Source: Bacteriovoracia bacterium | GTDB taxonomy: Bacteria > Bdellovibrionota > Bacteriovoracia > Bacteriovoracales > Bacteriovoracaceae | NCBI GenBank assembly: GCA_030431635.1 | Contig: JAUIIL010000003.1 | Span: forward strand, 398,056 to 462,055 | Length of the DNA: 64,000 nucleotides | Reading direction: 5' to 3' | Shown: positions 8,323 to 16,754 of the stretch, in pieces | How the letters are laid out: every line of letters starts with the position of its first letter | Numbering within the stretch: the first letter of the stretch is position 1 | Made by a program: the position numbers and the translations under genes | The notes under the pieces: generated by a model | The model's input: only the letters and a program-made list of their open reading frames with translations | What the model was told of the DNA's origin: nothing | Database searches by the model: none

Positions 8323-9390
8323 GTGTTTGATAAATTAGATGAAGTCGTTAAGCGCTTCGAAACATTAAATGAAAGATTAGCTGACCCGAGTATTTTTGAT
8401 AGACAAAAAGAGTACCAAGAGCTGACAAAAGAGCGTGGAAACCTGGAGCCGATTGTTACAGCCTATAGAGAGTATAAAAACTCCAAAGAGCAGCTCTCTC
8501 AAGCAAAAGATATTATTGTCAATGAGTCTGATGCAGATTTAATTGAAATGGCAAAAGAGGAAATTCCAGAACATGAAGAGGCCATCGAACGATTAACTAA
8601 AGAGCTTGAAATTCTCCTTCTCCCTAAAGATCCTCTTGATGACAAAAACTGTATGGTTGAAATTAGAGCAGGTGCTGGTGGAGATGAGGCATCCATTTTT
8701 GTTGGGGATGTTCTGAGGATGTATCAAAACTATTTCAAGCAGTATCAGTTTAAATTTAATTTAGAATCAGTATCTGAAGGTGATGAAGGAATCAAAGAAG
8801 TCATCATGAACGTGACTGGAGATAAAGTTTATTCGAGAATGAAGTATGAGTCTGGAGTTCACCGGGTTCAAAGGGTTCCTAAAACTGAATCCCAAGGAAG
8901 AGTTCACACTTCAACCATAACTGTTGCTGTTCTTCCTGAAGCCGATGATGTTGAGTTTGAACTTGATATGACTGAGGTGCGTATTGATGTCTATCGCTCT
9001 GGTGGTAAGGGGGGGCAATCTGTTAACACGACAGACTCAGCTGTGAGAGTGACGCATCTTCCTTCTGGAATGCAGGTTGCTATTCAAGATGAAAAATCTC
9101 AGCATAAAAATAAAGATAAGGCCCTTAAAATTTTAAGAACAAGAATTTTTGATCAAATGGTTTCTGAGGCCAATGCAGAAGAAGCCGCAAAGAGAAAAGG
9201 ACTTGTTGGTAGGGGAGATCGTTCAGAAAGAATCCGCACCTATAATTTTCCTCAAGGAAGACTTACTGACCACCGGATTGGTTTAACGCTTTATAGTCTT
9301 GATAAAATAATGGAAGGGAACTTAGATCCTGTTGTGAATGCTCTTATTGCCCATAATCAAGCGATTCTCTTGAAGGGTGATGAAGAATAA
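8323..9390 (+). CDS. prfA: Peptide chain release factor 1
   Basis: 355 residues from a GTG start 3 bases after the preceding gene. RF1 recognises UAA and UAG and triggers peptide release. Evidence: the N-terminal coiled-coil domain, 'VEIRAGAGGDEA', the PxT tripeptide (Pro186-Lys-Thr188) in 'RVPKTESQGR' that marks RF1 rather than RF2 (SPF), and the catalytic GGQ at residues 230-232 in 'GGKGGQSVNTTDSAVR'. The GGQ glutamine is the site methylated by PrmC, whose gene follows and overlaps the 3' end of this one by 11 bases. Confidence 0.96.
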   Translation: MFDKLDEVVKRFETLNERLADPSIFDRQKEYQELTKERGNLEPIVTAYREYKNSKEQLSQAKDIIVNESDADLIEMAKEEIPEHEEAIERLTKELEILLLPKDPLDDKNCMVEIRAGAGGDEASIFVGDVLRMYQNYFKQYQFKFNLESVSEGDEGIKEVIMNVTGDKVYSRMKYESGVHRVQRVPKTESQGRVHTSTITVAVLPEADDVEFELDMTEVRIDVYRSGGKGGQSVNTTDSAVRVTHLPSGMQVAIQDEKSQHKNKDKALKILRTRIFDQMVSEANAEEAAKRKGLVGRGDRSERIRTYNFPQGRLTDHRIGLTLYSLDKIMEGNLDPVVNALIAHNQAILLKGDEE

Positions 9391-10201
9391 ATATCATAAT
9401 CAAGTAGATGTGTTTTTTGAAAAAAACAAACAACATCTTCTCTCAAACTATCCAGGGATAAAACTCAGTCGACTCATTCAAGAAGTTTTAGATAATCAAT
9501 TAGATTCAGAAGAGAAAATAAACTCTTTTTTTGAAGAACTTATGAGAGGTAGACCTCTTGAGTATATTTTCGGGAAAGCTTTTTTTTATCAATCAGAGTT
9601 TTTAGTGGATGAAAGAGTTCTTATTCCAAGAAGCGAGACCGAAATCTTAGTAGAAAAAGCTCTTGAATTCTCTGCCTCGATGAAGCAAGTGAAAGTGATT
9701 GATGTAGGCACTGGTTCAGGTGCTATCCTTCTTTCTTACTTAAAAGAGAGACAAGATCATCAAGATCTGGCTTGGGCATGTGATATTAGTGAAGAAGCTC
9801 TTGCTGTTGCAAAAAAAAATACAGCTTTAATGTCACTAGAAGGTAAAGTTCATTTTTTTGAGTCTGATAGACTAAGTGAAATAGAAGAGAAGTTTGATGT
9901 TATTTTAACAAACCCTCCTTATATAAAAGAGCATAGTGATAGAGCAGGAGTTCACCATCAAGTTCTGAACTATGAGCCAGCTCAAGCTCTTTTTTTAAAG
10001 GATGAAGGTTATGAAGAATGGTTTGAACTTTTTTTTAAACAGATAAAATCTCAACTCAAAGAAAATGGATTTAGCTTAATGGAAGGACATGAAAATCACT
10101 TACAAAAACTCAAGTCTCTGGCCCATGAAGTTGGTTTTCAAAAAGTAGAGATCTTAAAAGATTATAATAACTGTGATAGATTTCTCTATATAAGGCATTA
10201 A
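9380..10201 (+). CDS. prmC: Release-factor glutamine N5-methyltransferase
   Basis: 273 residues. It methylates the GGQ glutamine of release factors using S-adenosylmethionine. The N-terminal helical domain is followed by 'PLEYIFGKAFFYQSEFLVDERVLIPRSETE', typical of PrmC, the SAM-binding 'VIDVGTGSGAILL' and the catalytic 'NPPYI' motif. The ATG at 9380 sits inside the end of prfA with GAAGG just before it; a GTG one codon earlier is less likely. The coupling with prfA matches the enzyme-substrate relation. Confidence 0.94.
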   Translation: MKNKYHNQVDVFFEKNKQHLLSNYPGIKLSRLIQEVLDNQLDSEEKINSFFEELMRGRPLEYIFGKAFFYQSEFLVDERVLIPRSETEILVEKALEFSASMKQVKVIDVGTGSGAILLSYLKERQDHQDLAWACDISEEALAVAKKNTALMSLEGKVHFFESDRLSEIEEKFDVILTNPPYIKEHSDRAGVHHQVLNYEPAQALFLKDEGYEEWFELFFKQIKSQLKENGFSLMEGHENHLQKLKSLAHEVGFQKVEILKDYNNCDRFLYIRH

Positions 10202-10202
10202 G

Positions 10203-11465
10203 ATGGATAAACTCATTATTAAAAAAACTCAGTCACTGCAGGGGAGAGTCGAGATTTCTTCTGCGAAAAATGCAACATTGCCTATTATGGCAGCGACTTT
10301 ACTGGTTGATGGTCAAAGCTCTTTTAAGAAGCTACCTCAGTTGCAAGACGTTAAAACAACGATTGCTCTACTTGAAAACTTGGGAGCTAAGTGCAGTGGG
10401 GATTATAACAGTTTTAAAGTTGATACATCACAAATAAATAATCTCGTCGCCCCTTATGATTTAGTAAGAAAGATGAGAGCTTCTATTCTCGTTCTGGGCC
10501 CACTACTAAGCCGTTTTGGAGAGGCCACAGTTTCTCTTCCAGGAGGATGTGCTATTGGAACAAGACCTATTGATATTCACCTAGATGGATTAAAAGAGAT
10601 GGGGGCTTCAATTGATTTAGAAGATGGCTATGTGAAAGCTTCTTGTGCCAAACTAAAAGGAGCTCATATTAAATTAAAGTTTCCTTCAGTCGGGGCCACA
10701 GAGAATCTTGTCATGGCCGCCACTCTGGCCGATGGAGTAACGAGAATTCAAAACGCGGCCAGAGAGCCAGAGATAGTTGATTTGTGTCAATTTTTAATTC
10801 AAAGAGGGGCCAAGATAAAAGGAGAGGGTAGCTCTGTCATAGAAATTGAAGGAGTTAGTAAACTTCAAACTGTAAATGAGCATTACCAAATTATTAGTGA
10901 TAGAATTGTGGCCTTAACTTATATTATGGCCGCTTTAATAACGAATTCAGAAATAATTGTTGAGAACACAAACTACAAAGATTATGAAGCCGTGATAGAG
11001 CTTCTAAGGAAATCTGGTGCTAAGTTTGAACTTAATCAAAACTCAGTTAAAGTTCTTTCCCATCAAAAACTCAGCCCTCTTCATTTTGAAACAACTCCTT
11101 ATCCAGGAATTCCTACTGATGCTCAAGCTCAGTTGATGGCGCTTGCTTTAACAATTGAAGGGGAGTCAGTGATCAAAGAGTCCATATTTGAAAACCGCTT
11201 TATGCATGTTCCTGAACTTGTCAGAATGGGGGCCAAAATAAAGCTCGAAGGAAATAAAGCAATTATTAGAGGAGGAACTCCTCTCAAAGCAGCACCAGTG
11301 ATGTGCACCGACCTAAGAGCGAGTGCCGCCTTAGTTCTTGCCGGTCTTATCGCTGAAGGAGAAACAACCATTAATAGGATTTATCATCTCGATAGAGGTT
11401 ATGAAAATATTGAAGGGAAGTTTCAAAAGCTAGGAGTTCAAATCAATCGAGTGAAGGAGAATTAA
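10203..11465 (+). CDS. murA: UDP-N-acetylglucosamine 1-carboxyvinyltransferase
   Basis: 420 residues, the usual length of MurA (about 419). It transfers enolpyruvate from PEP to UDP-GlcNAc, the first committed step of peptidoglycan synthesis, in the cytoplasm. Seen: 'SSAKNATLPIMAA' with the conserved Lys-Asn, 'RKMRASILVLGPLL', the active-site loop 'LPGGCAIGTRPIDIHL' with Cys116 (Cys115 in E. coli, the fosfomycin target), and the C-terminal 'TDLRASAALVLAGL'. Because Cys is kept (not Asp as in resistant lineages), fosfomycin sensitivity at the target would be expected. One base separates it from prmC. Confidence 0.96.
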   Translation: MDKLIIKKTQSLQGRVEISSAKNATLPIMAATLLVDGQSSFKKLPQLQDVKTTIALLENLGAKCSGDYNSFKVDTSQINNLVAPYDLVRKMRASILVLGPLLSRFGEATVSLPGGCAIGTRPIDIHLDGLKEMGASIDLEDGYVKASCAKLKGAHIKLKFPSVGATENLVMAATLADGVTRIQNAAREPEIVDLCQFLIQRGAKIKGEGSSVIEIEGVSKLQTVNEHYQIISDRIVALTYIMAALITNSEIIVENTNYKDYEAVIELLRKSGAKFELNQNSVKVLSHQKLSPLHFETTPYPGIPTDAQAQLMALALTIEGESVIKESIFENRFMHVPELVRMGAKIKLEGNKAIIRGGTPLKAAPVMCTDLRASAALVLAGLIAEGETTINRIYHLDRGYENIEGKFQKLGVQINRVKEN

Positions 11466-11819
11466 ATGGAGCAAGAGAAAAGTTGTTTGTTTTGCAAAAT
11501 AGTGAATGGAGAAGTTCCAAGTGAAAAAGTTTTTGAAACAAGTAAAGTTTATGCTTTCAAAGATATTTACCCACAAGCTGTAGAACACTATCTTTTTATT
11601 CATAAAGAGCATACAAAAAACATCAACTCAATGGCCGCGCAGAAACCAGAGCATTTAGAGGATATCTTTAAGGCCATAAAGGAATTTACTCAACAAACTT
11701 ATCTCGAAACAAGTGGATTTAGAGTTGTCACGAATGTTAACAAAAATGCAGGTCAAACCGTTTTTCATACTCATTTTCATGTTCTTGGTGGAGAACAGTT
11801 AAAAGGCTTCGGCGTTTAA
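11466..11819 (+). CDS. HIT-family nucleotide hydrolase/transferase
   Basis: 117 residues, starting immediately after the murA stop; the binding site GAAGGAG lies within the murA end. Histidine-triad proteins hydrolyse AMP-linked substrates such as adenosine phosphoramidates. The N-terminal 'CLFCKIVNGEVPSEKVFE' with a Cys-x-x-Cys and the C-terminal catalytic 'FHTHFHVLGG' triad are both clear and typical of the HinT branch. It is the last gene of the rho-murA operon: a small hairpin follows. The precise substrate is not known. Confidence 0.93.
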   Translation: MEQEKSCLFCKIVNGEVPSEKVFETSKVYAFKDIYPQAVEHYLFIHKEHTKNINSMAAQKPEHLEDIFKAIKEFTQQTYLETSGFRVVTNVNKNAGQTVFHTHFHVLGGEQLKGFGV

Positions 11820-11836
11820 GTTTTAAACGTTTTATT
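11813..11836 (+). terminator. Weak intrinsic terminator after the HIT gene
   Basis: CGTTTAA (11813-11819) and TTAAACG (11823-11829) form a 7-bp stem with a 3-base loop, followed by TTTTATT. The stem is AT-rich and overlaps the stop codon, so efficiency is uncertain. Confidence 0.42.
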
Positions 11837-11947
11837 CAATTTACATTCATATTGATTAACTAACTATCTGTATTTAGGTTATTCATAATGGCATAGTTTT
11901 TGTAGATAGTTAGACTATCATTTAATTTTGAGCGAAGGACTTTATTT

Positions 11948-12760
11948 ATGAAAAACTTATTTCTATTTCTCTTTCTCTTTTGTTTATTCATAGGTCGCTC
12001 TTTCGCTAAATCTAGTGCATGTGAAATTGAGAACGTTGGTGTTATAGATGGCGAAGTTTTTGAAATCCCCCAAAAAATGAAAAATGATTTAAACCAATGT
12101 CCACTAGGTTCAGTCAAGCTCACAGAAACAATGCTTGATAACCAATATTATCTATACTTTGAAAAGGATTTTGAAAGACTCATTCAAGAGGGATATGTTC
12201 ATTTTCTTATAAAGGATAAAGAAGAAACAATGAAAAAAATGACTTTTCATAAAGAAAAAGATGGCTTGAATCATTTTGAATGGATAGTTGCTGGAAAAAA
12301 AGAAAGATTAAGTAATAGTGAATACATCTCAATTGATTTCAGAGTAAGAGATGAATATTTAAATAATGTTTCTAATCAAGAAATAAAAAAATTATCTCAA
12401 TTACCGATCTCAAACTATAGAAGCGAAGAACCTAATGTAGAGACGACTAGTGAAACAATTGGAAGCAATGGACATTTTGATATTCTCTCTAAGTATTTAG
12501 TGAAAACGAGTTATTTACTTCAAACAAAAAAAGACGAAGTCATAAAAGATTTTTCAATAAATTATGTAAAAGAATTCTCTGCCAATGGTGACAAAAAAAT
12601 TCCAAGCAAGTTACCGTCAAAAAGCATTCAAGATATTTTGAGTGCTTTTATTTCTAACGGGTTAATTGATGTGTGTGTCCAAGAAAATGATTCAACTCAA
12701 AGTTTTTTGGATGATACCTCTACTCCTCCTCAGGCACTAAATAGTCCGAGTACGTGGTAA
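11948..12760 (+). CDS. Secreted hypothetical protein
   Basis: 270 residues with a strong signal peptide (Met-Lys-Asn then a run of Leu/Phe, cleavage likely after 'RSFA' at about residue 20). The mature part is hydrophilic and rich in Lys, Glu and Ser; three Cys are visible (in 'SSACEIE', 'LNQCPLG' and 'IDVCVQE'). No family is recognised. The C-terminal 25 residues are low-complexity, with Ser, Thr, Pro and Asp. Ribosome binding site GAAGGA lies 9 bases before ATG. It is transcribed alone, with a minus-strand operon converging on its end. Confidence 0.65.
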   Translation: MKNLFLFLFLFCLFIGRSFAKSSACEIENVGVIDGEVFEIPQKMKNDLNQCPLGSVKLTETMLDNQYYLYFEKDFERLIQEGYVHFLIKDKEETMKKMTFHKEKDGLNHFEWIVAGKKERLSNSEYISIDFRVRDEYLNNVSNQEIKKLSQLPISNYRSEEPNVETTSETIGSNGHFDILSKYLVKTSYLLQTKKDEVIKDFSINYVKEFSANGDKKIPSKLPSKSIQDILSAFISNGLIDVCVQENDSTQSFLDDTSTPPQALNSPSTW

Positions 12761-12762
12761 AA

Positions 12763-13740
12763 CTAAAAATGATTCCAATAATCAATAAGTTTTTCTCTAT
12801 GAGATGATTTAATATGGTAGCAGTAGGTTCCTCTATGAGAAGAATTTAATGAATAGGAGGCCACTAAAAAATCTTTTCTCTCTTTCCGGTATCTTTTTCT
12901 AAATAATGTGTGTGCATCATTTTCCATTTCTTTTACGGCCCAAGGAATATTTTGATGACAATAAAAATCCTCTGGGTGAGTTATAAAACTCACAACAAAA
13001 ACATCCCAAGGGATAAAGCCAGGTGCTCCAGGGAAAAGACTCCAAAAAAACCGCCAGAGCCCTGCTTTTTTGGCCATCCATCGTGAAATTCCTCCATTCT
13101 CTCTCATTTGACGGAGTTCTCTCTTTCTCCATAAAAGATGAGTCATTGATTCAGTTGGAATCATCGTGAGGTTCACTGAGTTCTCTGAAAGTACTTGAAA
13201 AGCATCAGGATCACCATCAACATTTGTATCGGGAAAAATAATTCCCTTTTTTCCAAATTTGATGGGGTATTCAAGCATTCTTCCAGCATTCACAATCACT
13301 TGCTCTATTTGAGAAGATAAATCTGGTCTGAGTTTAAGTAATAAGGCCACATTGGTTAATCTTCCCATGGCCATAATTGTGAGTTTCTCTTTCTCTAAGG
13401 CCCTGGCCATCGCCTGGGTGGCGTCATTATGCTTTATTTCTCCAAGGGGTTTTTCAGCTCCATCAAAAAAAGGAATATCTCTTGCATCAAACTTGTCTAA
13501 AATCTTATAGCTCCAGCGCCTTTGGTGTTTCATATTGTTTGTATTTCCAAAAACACTAGAAAGCCCAATGATTTCTAAACTTTTTTGAGACTTTAGAGCA
13601 TGAATGAGAGCAAATCCGTCATCAACTTCGCGACCTAATTTTCCAAAGCTTAAGTCATAATCAAGCCAAACCTTGGTTTTAGCATGAATGACAGAAGAAA
13701 GGGCAAAGCACAAGATAAGGAAGTTATATTTTAAGTTCAT
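12763..13740 (-). CDS. Exported nucleoside hydrolase (IunH-like)
   Basis: 325 residues. The N-terminus has a signal peptide (hydrophobic residues 5-20, cleavage near 'VIHA'). The mature protein opens with 'VWLDYDLSFGKLGREVDDGFAL', an expanded form of the DxDxxxDD calcium/ribose-binding motif of inosine-uridine nucleoside hydrolases. It is followed by 'GLSSVFGNTN', 'AMGRLTNVALLL' and 'TNVDGDPDAFQ', which match the family's later active-site blocks. Members cleave the N-glycosidic bond of nucleosides to ribose and base. The 5' end overlaps the kinase-like gene by 17 bases. Export would suit salvage of nucleosides outside the cytoplasm; that is inference. Confidence 0.8.
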   Translation of the reverse strand: MNLKYNFLILCFALSSVIHAKTKVWLDYDLSFGKLGREVDDGFALIHALKSQKSLEIIGLSSVFGNTNNMKHQRRWSYKILDKFDARDIPFFDGAEKPLGEIKHNDATQAMARALEKEKLTIMAMGRLTNVALLLKLRPDLSSQIEQVIVNAGRMLEYPIKFGKKGIIFPDTNVDGDPDAFQVLSENSVNLTMIPTESMTHLLWRKRELRQMRENGGISRWMAKKAGLWRFFWSLFPGAPGFIPWDVFVVSFITHPEDFYCHQNIPWAVKEMENDAHTLFRKRYRKERKDFLVASYSLNSSHRGTYCYHIKSSHREKLIDYWNHF

Positions 13741-14704
13741 GATTTTTTCCTAAAAGATATGAAACACTCATCTCTACGAGTGCTTTTTTAAAATTAAGTT
13801 CGTTCTTAACAGGAACTTGGGCCACAAAAAGAAGCCGCCGCAAAATCTCAACACAGCAAAATTGATAATGAAGATCCCACGAGAAACTCTCATGTGGTTT
13901 GTAGTAGCTTTTTAGAAACAGTTGAGCTTTTTCTAAGTTATTACTTAAGGCCATATGGGCCAAAAAAATACCCGTATCAAACTCTGCCATCCCGACGAAA
14001 GCAAATTCAGGATCGATAACGAAAATACCTTTGGGAGTTCTAAGCCAGCTTCTGGGATAATAATCTCCATGAATGAGTCTATCTCCTTCTTGAAGGTATA
14101 TTTTCCCTAGTTGAGTGATAATTTCTTTGAGTTTTAAATTCTGAGCAATTTGTTGTGAAATTTCTTGAAGACCAGGAGTAATAGTATCAAGGTCAATCAC
14201 CTCTTTATTGGCTTCATAGGGATAATTAAAAATATAAGCATGATTAAGTTCTCGCATGCTCATATTTTTAAAATTAAGAAGGCTCTTGTTTTGATGAAGA
14301 AGAGATAAATAATTAATAATTATTTTCAAGTCATCTTCTTCAATACTCTCACCAAAATAAATATTTTCAAAATCACTTCCAGCACCTAAATCACTCATTA
14401 GAAGTATTTTTTCTTCTGGATAAAAACCAACGAGAGAAGGAGAGTGCTTGCTTAGAGAGGGAGTTTTGGCCACTTCTTGGTAATAAGTTTGTTCACTATA
14501 TATCCTCTCGGGTGGGGCTGGAATCTGTGGGAATTTTGCGCAAAAGGGAGGAGACTGTTTAATAATTAAAGATTTTTCTGAATCGAGCTTCAGGCGGTAA
14601 GTGAAGTTCATATTCCCTTCACCAGCGACTTCGATTGAGTTTACTTGCTGTGTTTTCAGGAGTTGAGCAAACTTCTCTTTTGGCCAATGATTAATATATT
14701 CCAT
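13724..14704 (-). CDS. Methylthioribose-kinase-like aminoglycoside-phosphotransferase-fold protein
   Basis: 326 residues with no signal peptide. Similarity to MtnK (5-methylthioribose kinase) is visible at the N-terminal 'GEGNMNFTYRL' (MtnK: GDGNLN-type), 'SLIIKQSPP' with the ATP-binding Lys, 'LLMSDLG', the catalytic 'IHGDYYPRSWL' (HGD), and 'VIDPEFAFVGMAEFDTGIFLA', very close to the MtnK metal-binding DPEFAF block. MtnK phosphorylates methylthioribose in methionine salvage. In this operon a nucleoside hydrolase follows, so a ribose-type sugar released from a nucleoside is a plausible substrate. Start ATG overlaps the previous stop by one base. Confidence 0.72.
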   Translation of the reverse strand: MEYINHWPKEKFAQLLKTQQVNSIEVAGEGNMNFTYRLKLDSEKSLIIKQSPPFCAKFPQIPAPPERIYSEQTYYQEVAKTPSLSKHSPSLVGFYPEEKILLMSDLGAGSDFENIYFGESIEEDDLKIIINYLSLLHQNKSLLNFKNMSMRELNHAYIFNYPYEANKEVIDLDTITPGLQEISQQIAQNLKLKEIITQLGKIYLQEGDRLIHGDYYPRSWLRTPKGIFVIDPEFAFVGMAEFDTGIFLAHMALSNNLEKAQLFLKSYYKPHESFSWDLHYQFCCVEILRRLLFVAQVPVKNELNFKKALVEMSVSYLLGKNHELKI

Positions 14705-15423
14705 TAAGGAGATTCGATACCATTAATAATGGCCTTAAGTAAAGAGAGCTGAAGAGCACTAAAAGTTGTACGGGGTGCCATCAGAAGAATAGGGCTTTTT
14801 TCAAGACCAAAAGCAATCACCACATCATTTTCGTTTTCAATTAAACTGAATTTTTTTGCGAATTCGCTATCATAGTGACTTAACATTTGTTTTTGAGGTT
14901 CAGTGGCTTCTTGAATGTCACAGGTGATGTCACCACTGACTATTGATTGAATAAGTTTTGGTTTTCCTTCTTCTTGTTCAATAACATCATTAAAAAGAAT
15001 AGAGAGTTCAGAGCATAGAGTATTTTTCTTGATGAGGTACCAAAAAGATTTCATAAAAGCATGTCTATCACTATTCCATAGAGTTTTTAACTTGGATGTC
15101 AATGTGAAGATCTTCTCAACACTCTCAAGGTTATTTTCTAGAGTCCATCTCTTACGCATTTTTAGGTAAGACTCTTGTATTATTGAAGGATCGTTAGCAT
15201 CTTGGAGAGCAGGGAAGTCTTGAAGTTGATAGATAGGGGTCGTGTCTTTATTTTCTTTAAGCCAATCCCTCATTTCATCATCAAGAGACTCAGGGTTAAC
15301 AAGAAGAGCGTGGAAAGAGCTTTCTTTGGCCTTCTCTAAAGATAAGTCTTCACGTTTTATAGAATCTGAAACTTCAATGATTGATAAATGACCACTTTGG
15401 GCAACGACACCAATTCTCTCCAC
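14704..15423 (-). CDS. Hypothetical cytoplasmic protein, first gene of the kinase/hydrolase operon
   Basis: 239 residues from the GTG at 15423, which has GTGGAGG six bases upstream; a GTG four codons earlier overlaps that site. No signal peptide or membrane segment. The N-terminus 'RIGVVAQSGHLSIIEVSD' and the region 'FHALLVNPESLDDEMRDWLKEN' suggest an alpha/beta receiver-like beginning, followed by helices. I do not recognise a family. The stop is coupled (TAATG) to the methylthioribose-kinase-like gene. Confidence 0.6.
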   Translation of the reverse strand: MERIGVVAQSGHLSIIEVSDSIKREDLSLEKAKESSFHALLVNPESLDDEMRDWLKENKDTTPIYQLQDFPALQDANDPSIIQESYLKMRKRWTLENNLESVEKIFTLTSKLKTLWNSDRHAFMKSFWYLIKKNTLCSELSILFNDVIEQEEGKPKLIQSIVSGDITCDIQEATEPQKQMLSHYDSEFAKKFSLIENENDVVIAFGLEKSPILLMAPRTTFSALQLSLLKAIINGIESP

Positions 15424-15498
15424 AATAACCTCCACTTCTTATCAAGAATTCTAGCAATAAATCCTCTGTTCTAACAAGTCAGAAATTAGGATAAAATA

Positions 15499-16158
15499 AT
15501 GGGAATGAAGGATTATACTCCAGAAAAGGGTCTTGTTTTCGTGCTTTTCATCATATTACAAATACTTGTAATGGTTAAGGTTTATGCTCAAGATGAGCGT
15601 TTTTATAGAGGTGTTTTCACTGGAGAGCTTAAGCACGAAGAACTTAAAGAAAAAAAGTTTAAGTTTATTTTTGCTTCTAAGGCCTATCAACTTGATATTG
15701 ATGATGATGGAATACAAGAGTCTCTATTCATTGAAAAAAGAGATGGTCTCGATTTTTTGAAAATCGTTAATTTTGAAGGTGTTGTTATTTTTGAAGATCG
15801 TTTTTTTGCTAGTGGAGATAAAAGTAAAGTTTATAAAATCACCAAGGCGAAGCTCTCCTCTCAATTAAATGTGCTACTTGTTCACTATTACGAAGGGAAA
15901 ATTCAAACTAGTGAATTTGAAGCAAGTGCAAGGCTCTATCTTATTAGTGTTGATAAAAAAGAACAAAAACTAGTGATGACGAAAGGCCCACATTTTTTTC
16001 ATGAAAGGGAGCTGATAAAAAAACAGTATTGGAATAGAGACTACCATATTAATGTGAAAGATTTTAACAATGATGGAGTAAAAGAGGTCTCAGTGAGTTT
16101 TAACCATATCCATAGAGTGTTAACTTACAAAGGTAATGGGCAGTGGTTATCCCAGTAA
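15499..16158 (+). CDS. Secreted protein with two EF-hand-like DxDxDG calcium loops
   Basis: 219 residues with an N-terminal hydrophobic segment (about 12-30) acting as signal peptide or anchor, cleavage near 'VYAQ'. Two calcium-loop motifs, 'DIDDDGIQE' and 'DFNNDGVKE', flank a beta-rich middle. This spacing is like FG-GAP/VCBS repeats of beta-propellers, where such loops bind calcium. Function unknown. It is convergent with the next minus-strand gene (1-base gap). Confidence 0.62.
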   Translation: MGMKDYTPEKGLVFVLFIILQILVMVKVYAQDERFYRGVFTGELKHEELKEKKFKFIFASKAYQLDIDDDGIQESLFIEKRDGLDFLKIVNFEGVVIFEDRFFASGDKSKVYKITKAKLSSQLNVLLVHYYEGKIQTSEFEASARLYLISVDKKEQKLVMTKGPHFFHERELIKKQYWNRDYHINVKDFNNDGVKEVSVSFNHIHRVLTYKGNGQWLSQ

Positions 16159-16159
16159 A

Positions 16160-16603
16160 TTAAGCGGCCTGTTTAAAGTCTGAATCATCATCGTCGTCTT
16201 CTTTTTCTTTGTCTGACTCAAACAATTCTTCATTTTCTTCATATTTTGAGACAATTTTAAGTTGAACAACTTTCTGTTCATGATGTTTTTGTTCGACTTT
16301 ATTTCTCATTAGTTGCCAGCTGGCAAAAGGTAGAGAGAGGAAGGCCATAAGAACTAAAAGACTCGTTAAACTAAAATCGGCACCACTATTAAGTGCTTTT
16401 TGTGTTTGTGAAGCAATCTTTCTTTTTTGTGCTTTAGCAATGGCCGCTGATTTAAAATTAAATCCTGCAACCGAGCCTAATTCTTTATTAAGTTCTCTGG
16501 GTTCTCTTTTTACCTCAACAAAAGGTTCAACTGCTGGTGAACGTGATATCGCCCCAGCAATAAGAGGAAAAATAAAAGAAAAACACAGTAGTATTTTAAA
16601 CAT
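16160..16603 (-). CDS. Small single-span membrane or secreted protein with acidic tail
   Basis: 147 residues from ATG at 16603, which has AAGGTGG at good distance; the frame stays open further upstream but that part is arginine/lysine-rich and lacks a site. Signal-like start ('KILLCFSFIFPLIAGA'), a second hydrophobic segment at about 80-100, then a charged tail with a run of six Asp. This tail would lie in the cytoplasm if both segments span the membrane. No family recognised. Confidence 0.55.
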   Translation of the reverse strand: MFKILLCFSFIFPLIAGAISRSPAVEPFVEVKREPRELNKELGSVAGFNFKSAAIAKAQKRKIASQTQKALNSGADFSLTSLLVLMAFLSLPFASWQLMRNKVEQKHHEQKVVQLKIVSKYEENEELFESDKEKEDDDDDSDFKQAA

Positions 16604-16754
16604 TTTCACCACCTTAGTCTCTTTTTCGGAAGGTCCTGGCCAATTCTTGAGTAGGAAAAAACATCCCCAGTAAATAAATAATTTCTTTTTATTAAAGTTT
16701 GAGCACTTATGACCGAATAGACTACTAGAGAACTTTGAAAGTATAGGTATTTTT

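Noticed and set aside
16440..16673. 77-codon frame opposite the small membrane protein
   Set aside because: Overlaps the supported gene and its start region; no ribosome binding site.
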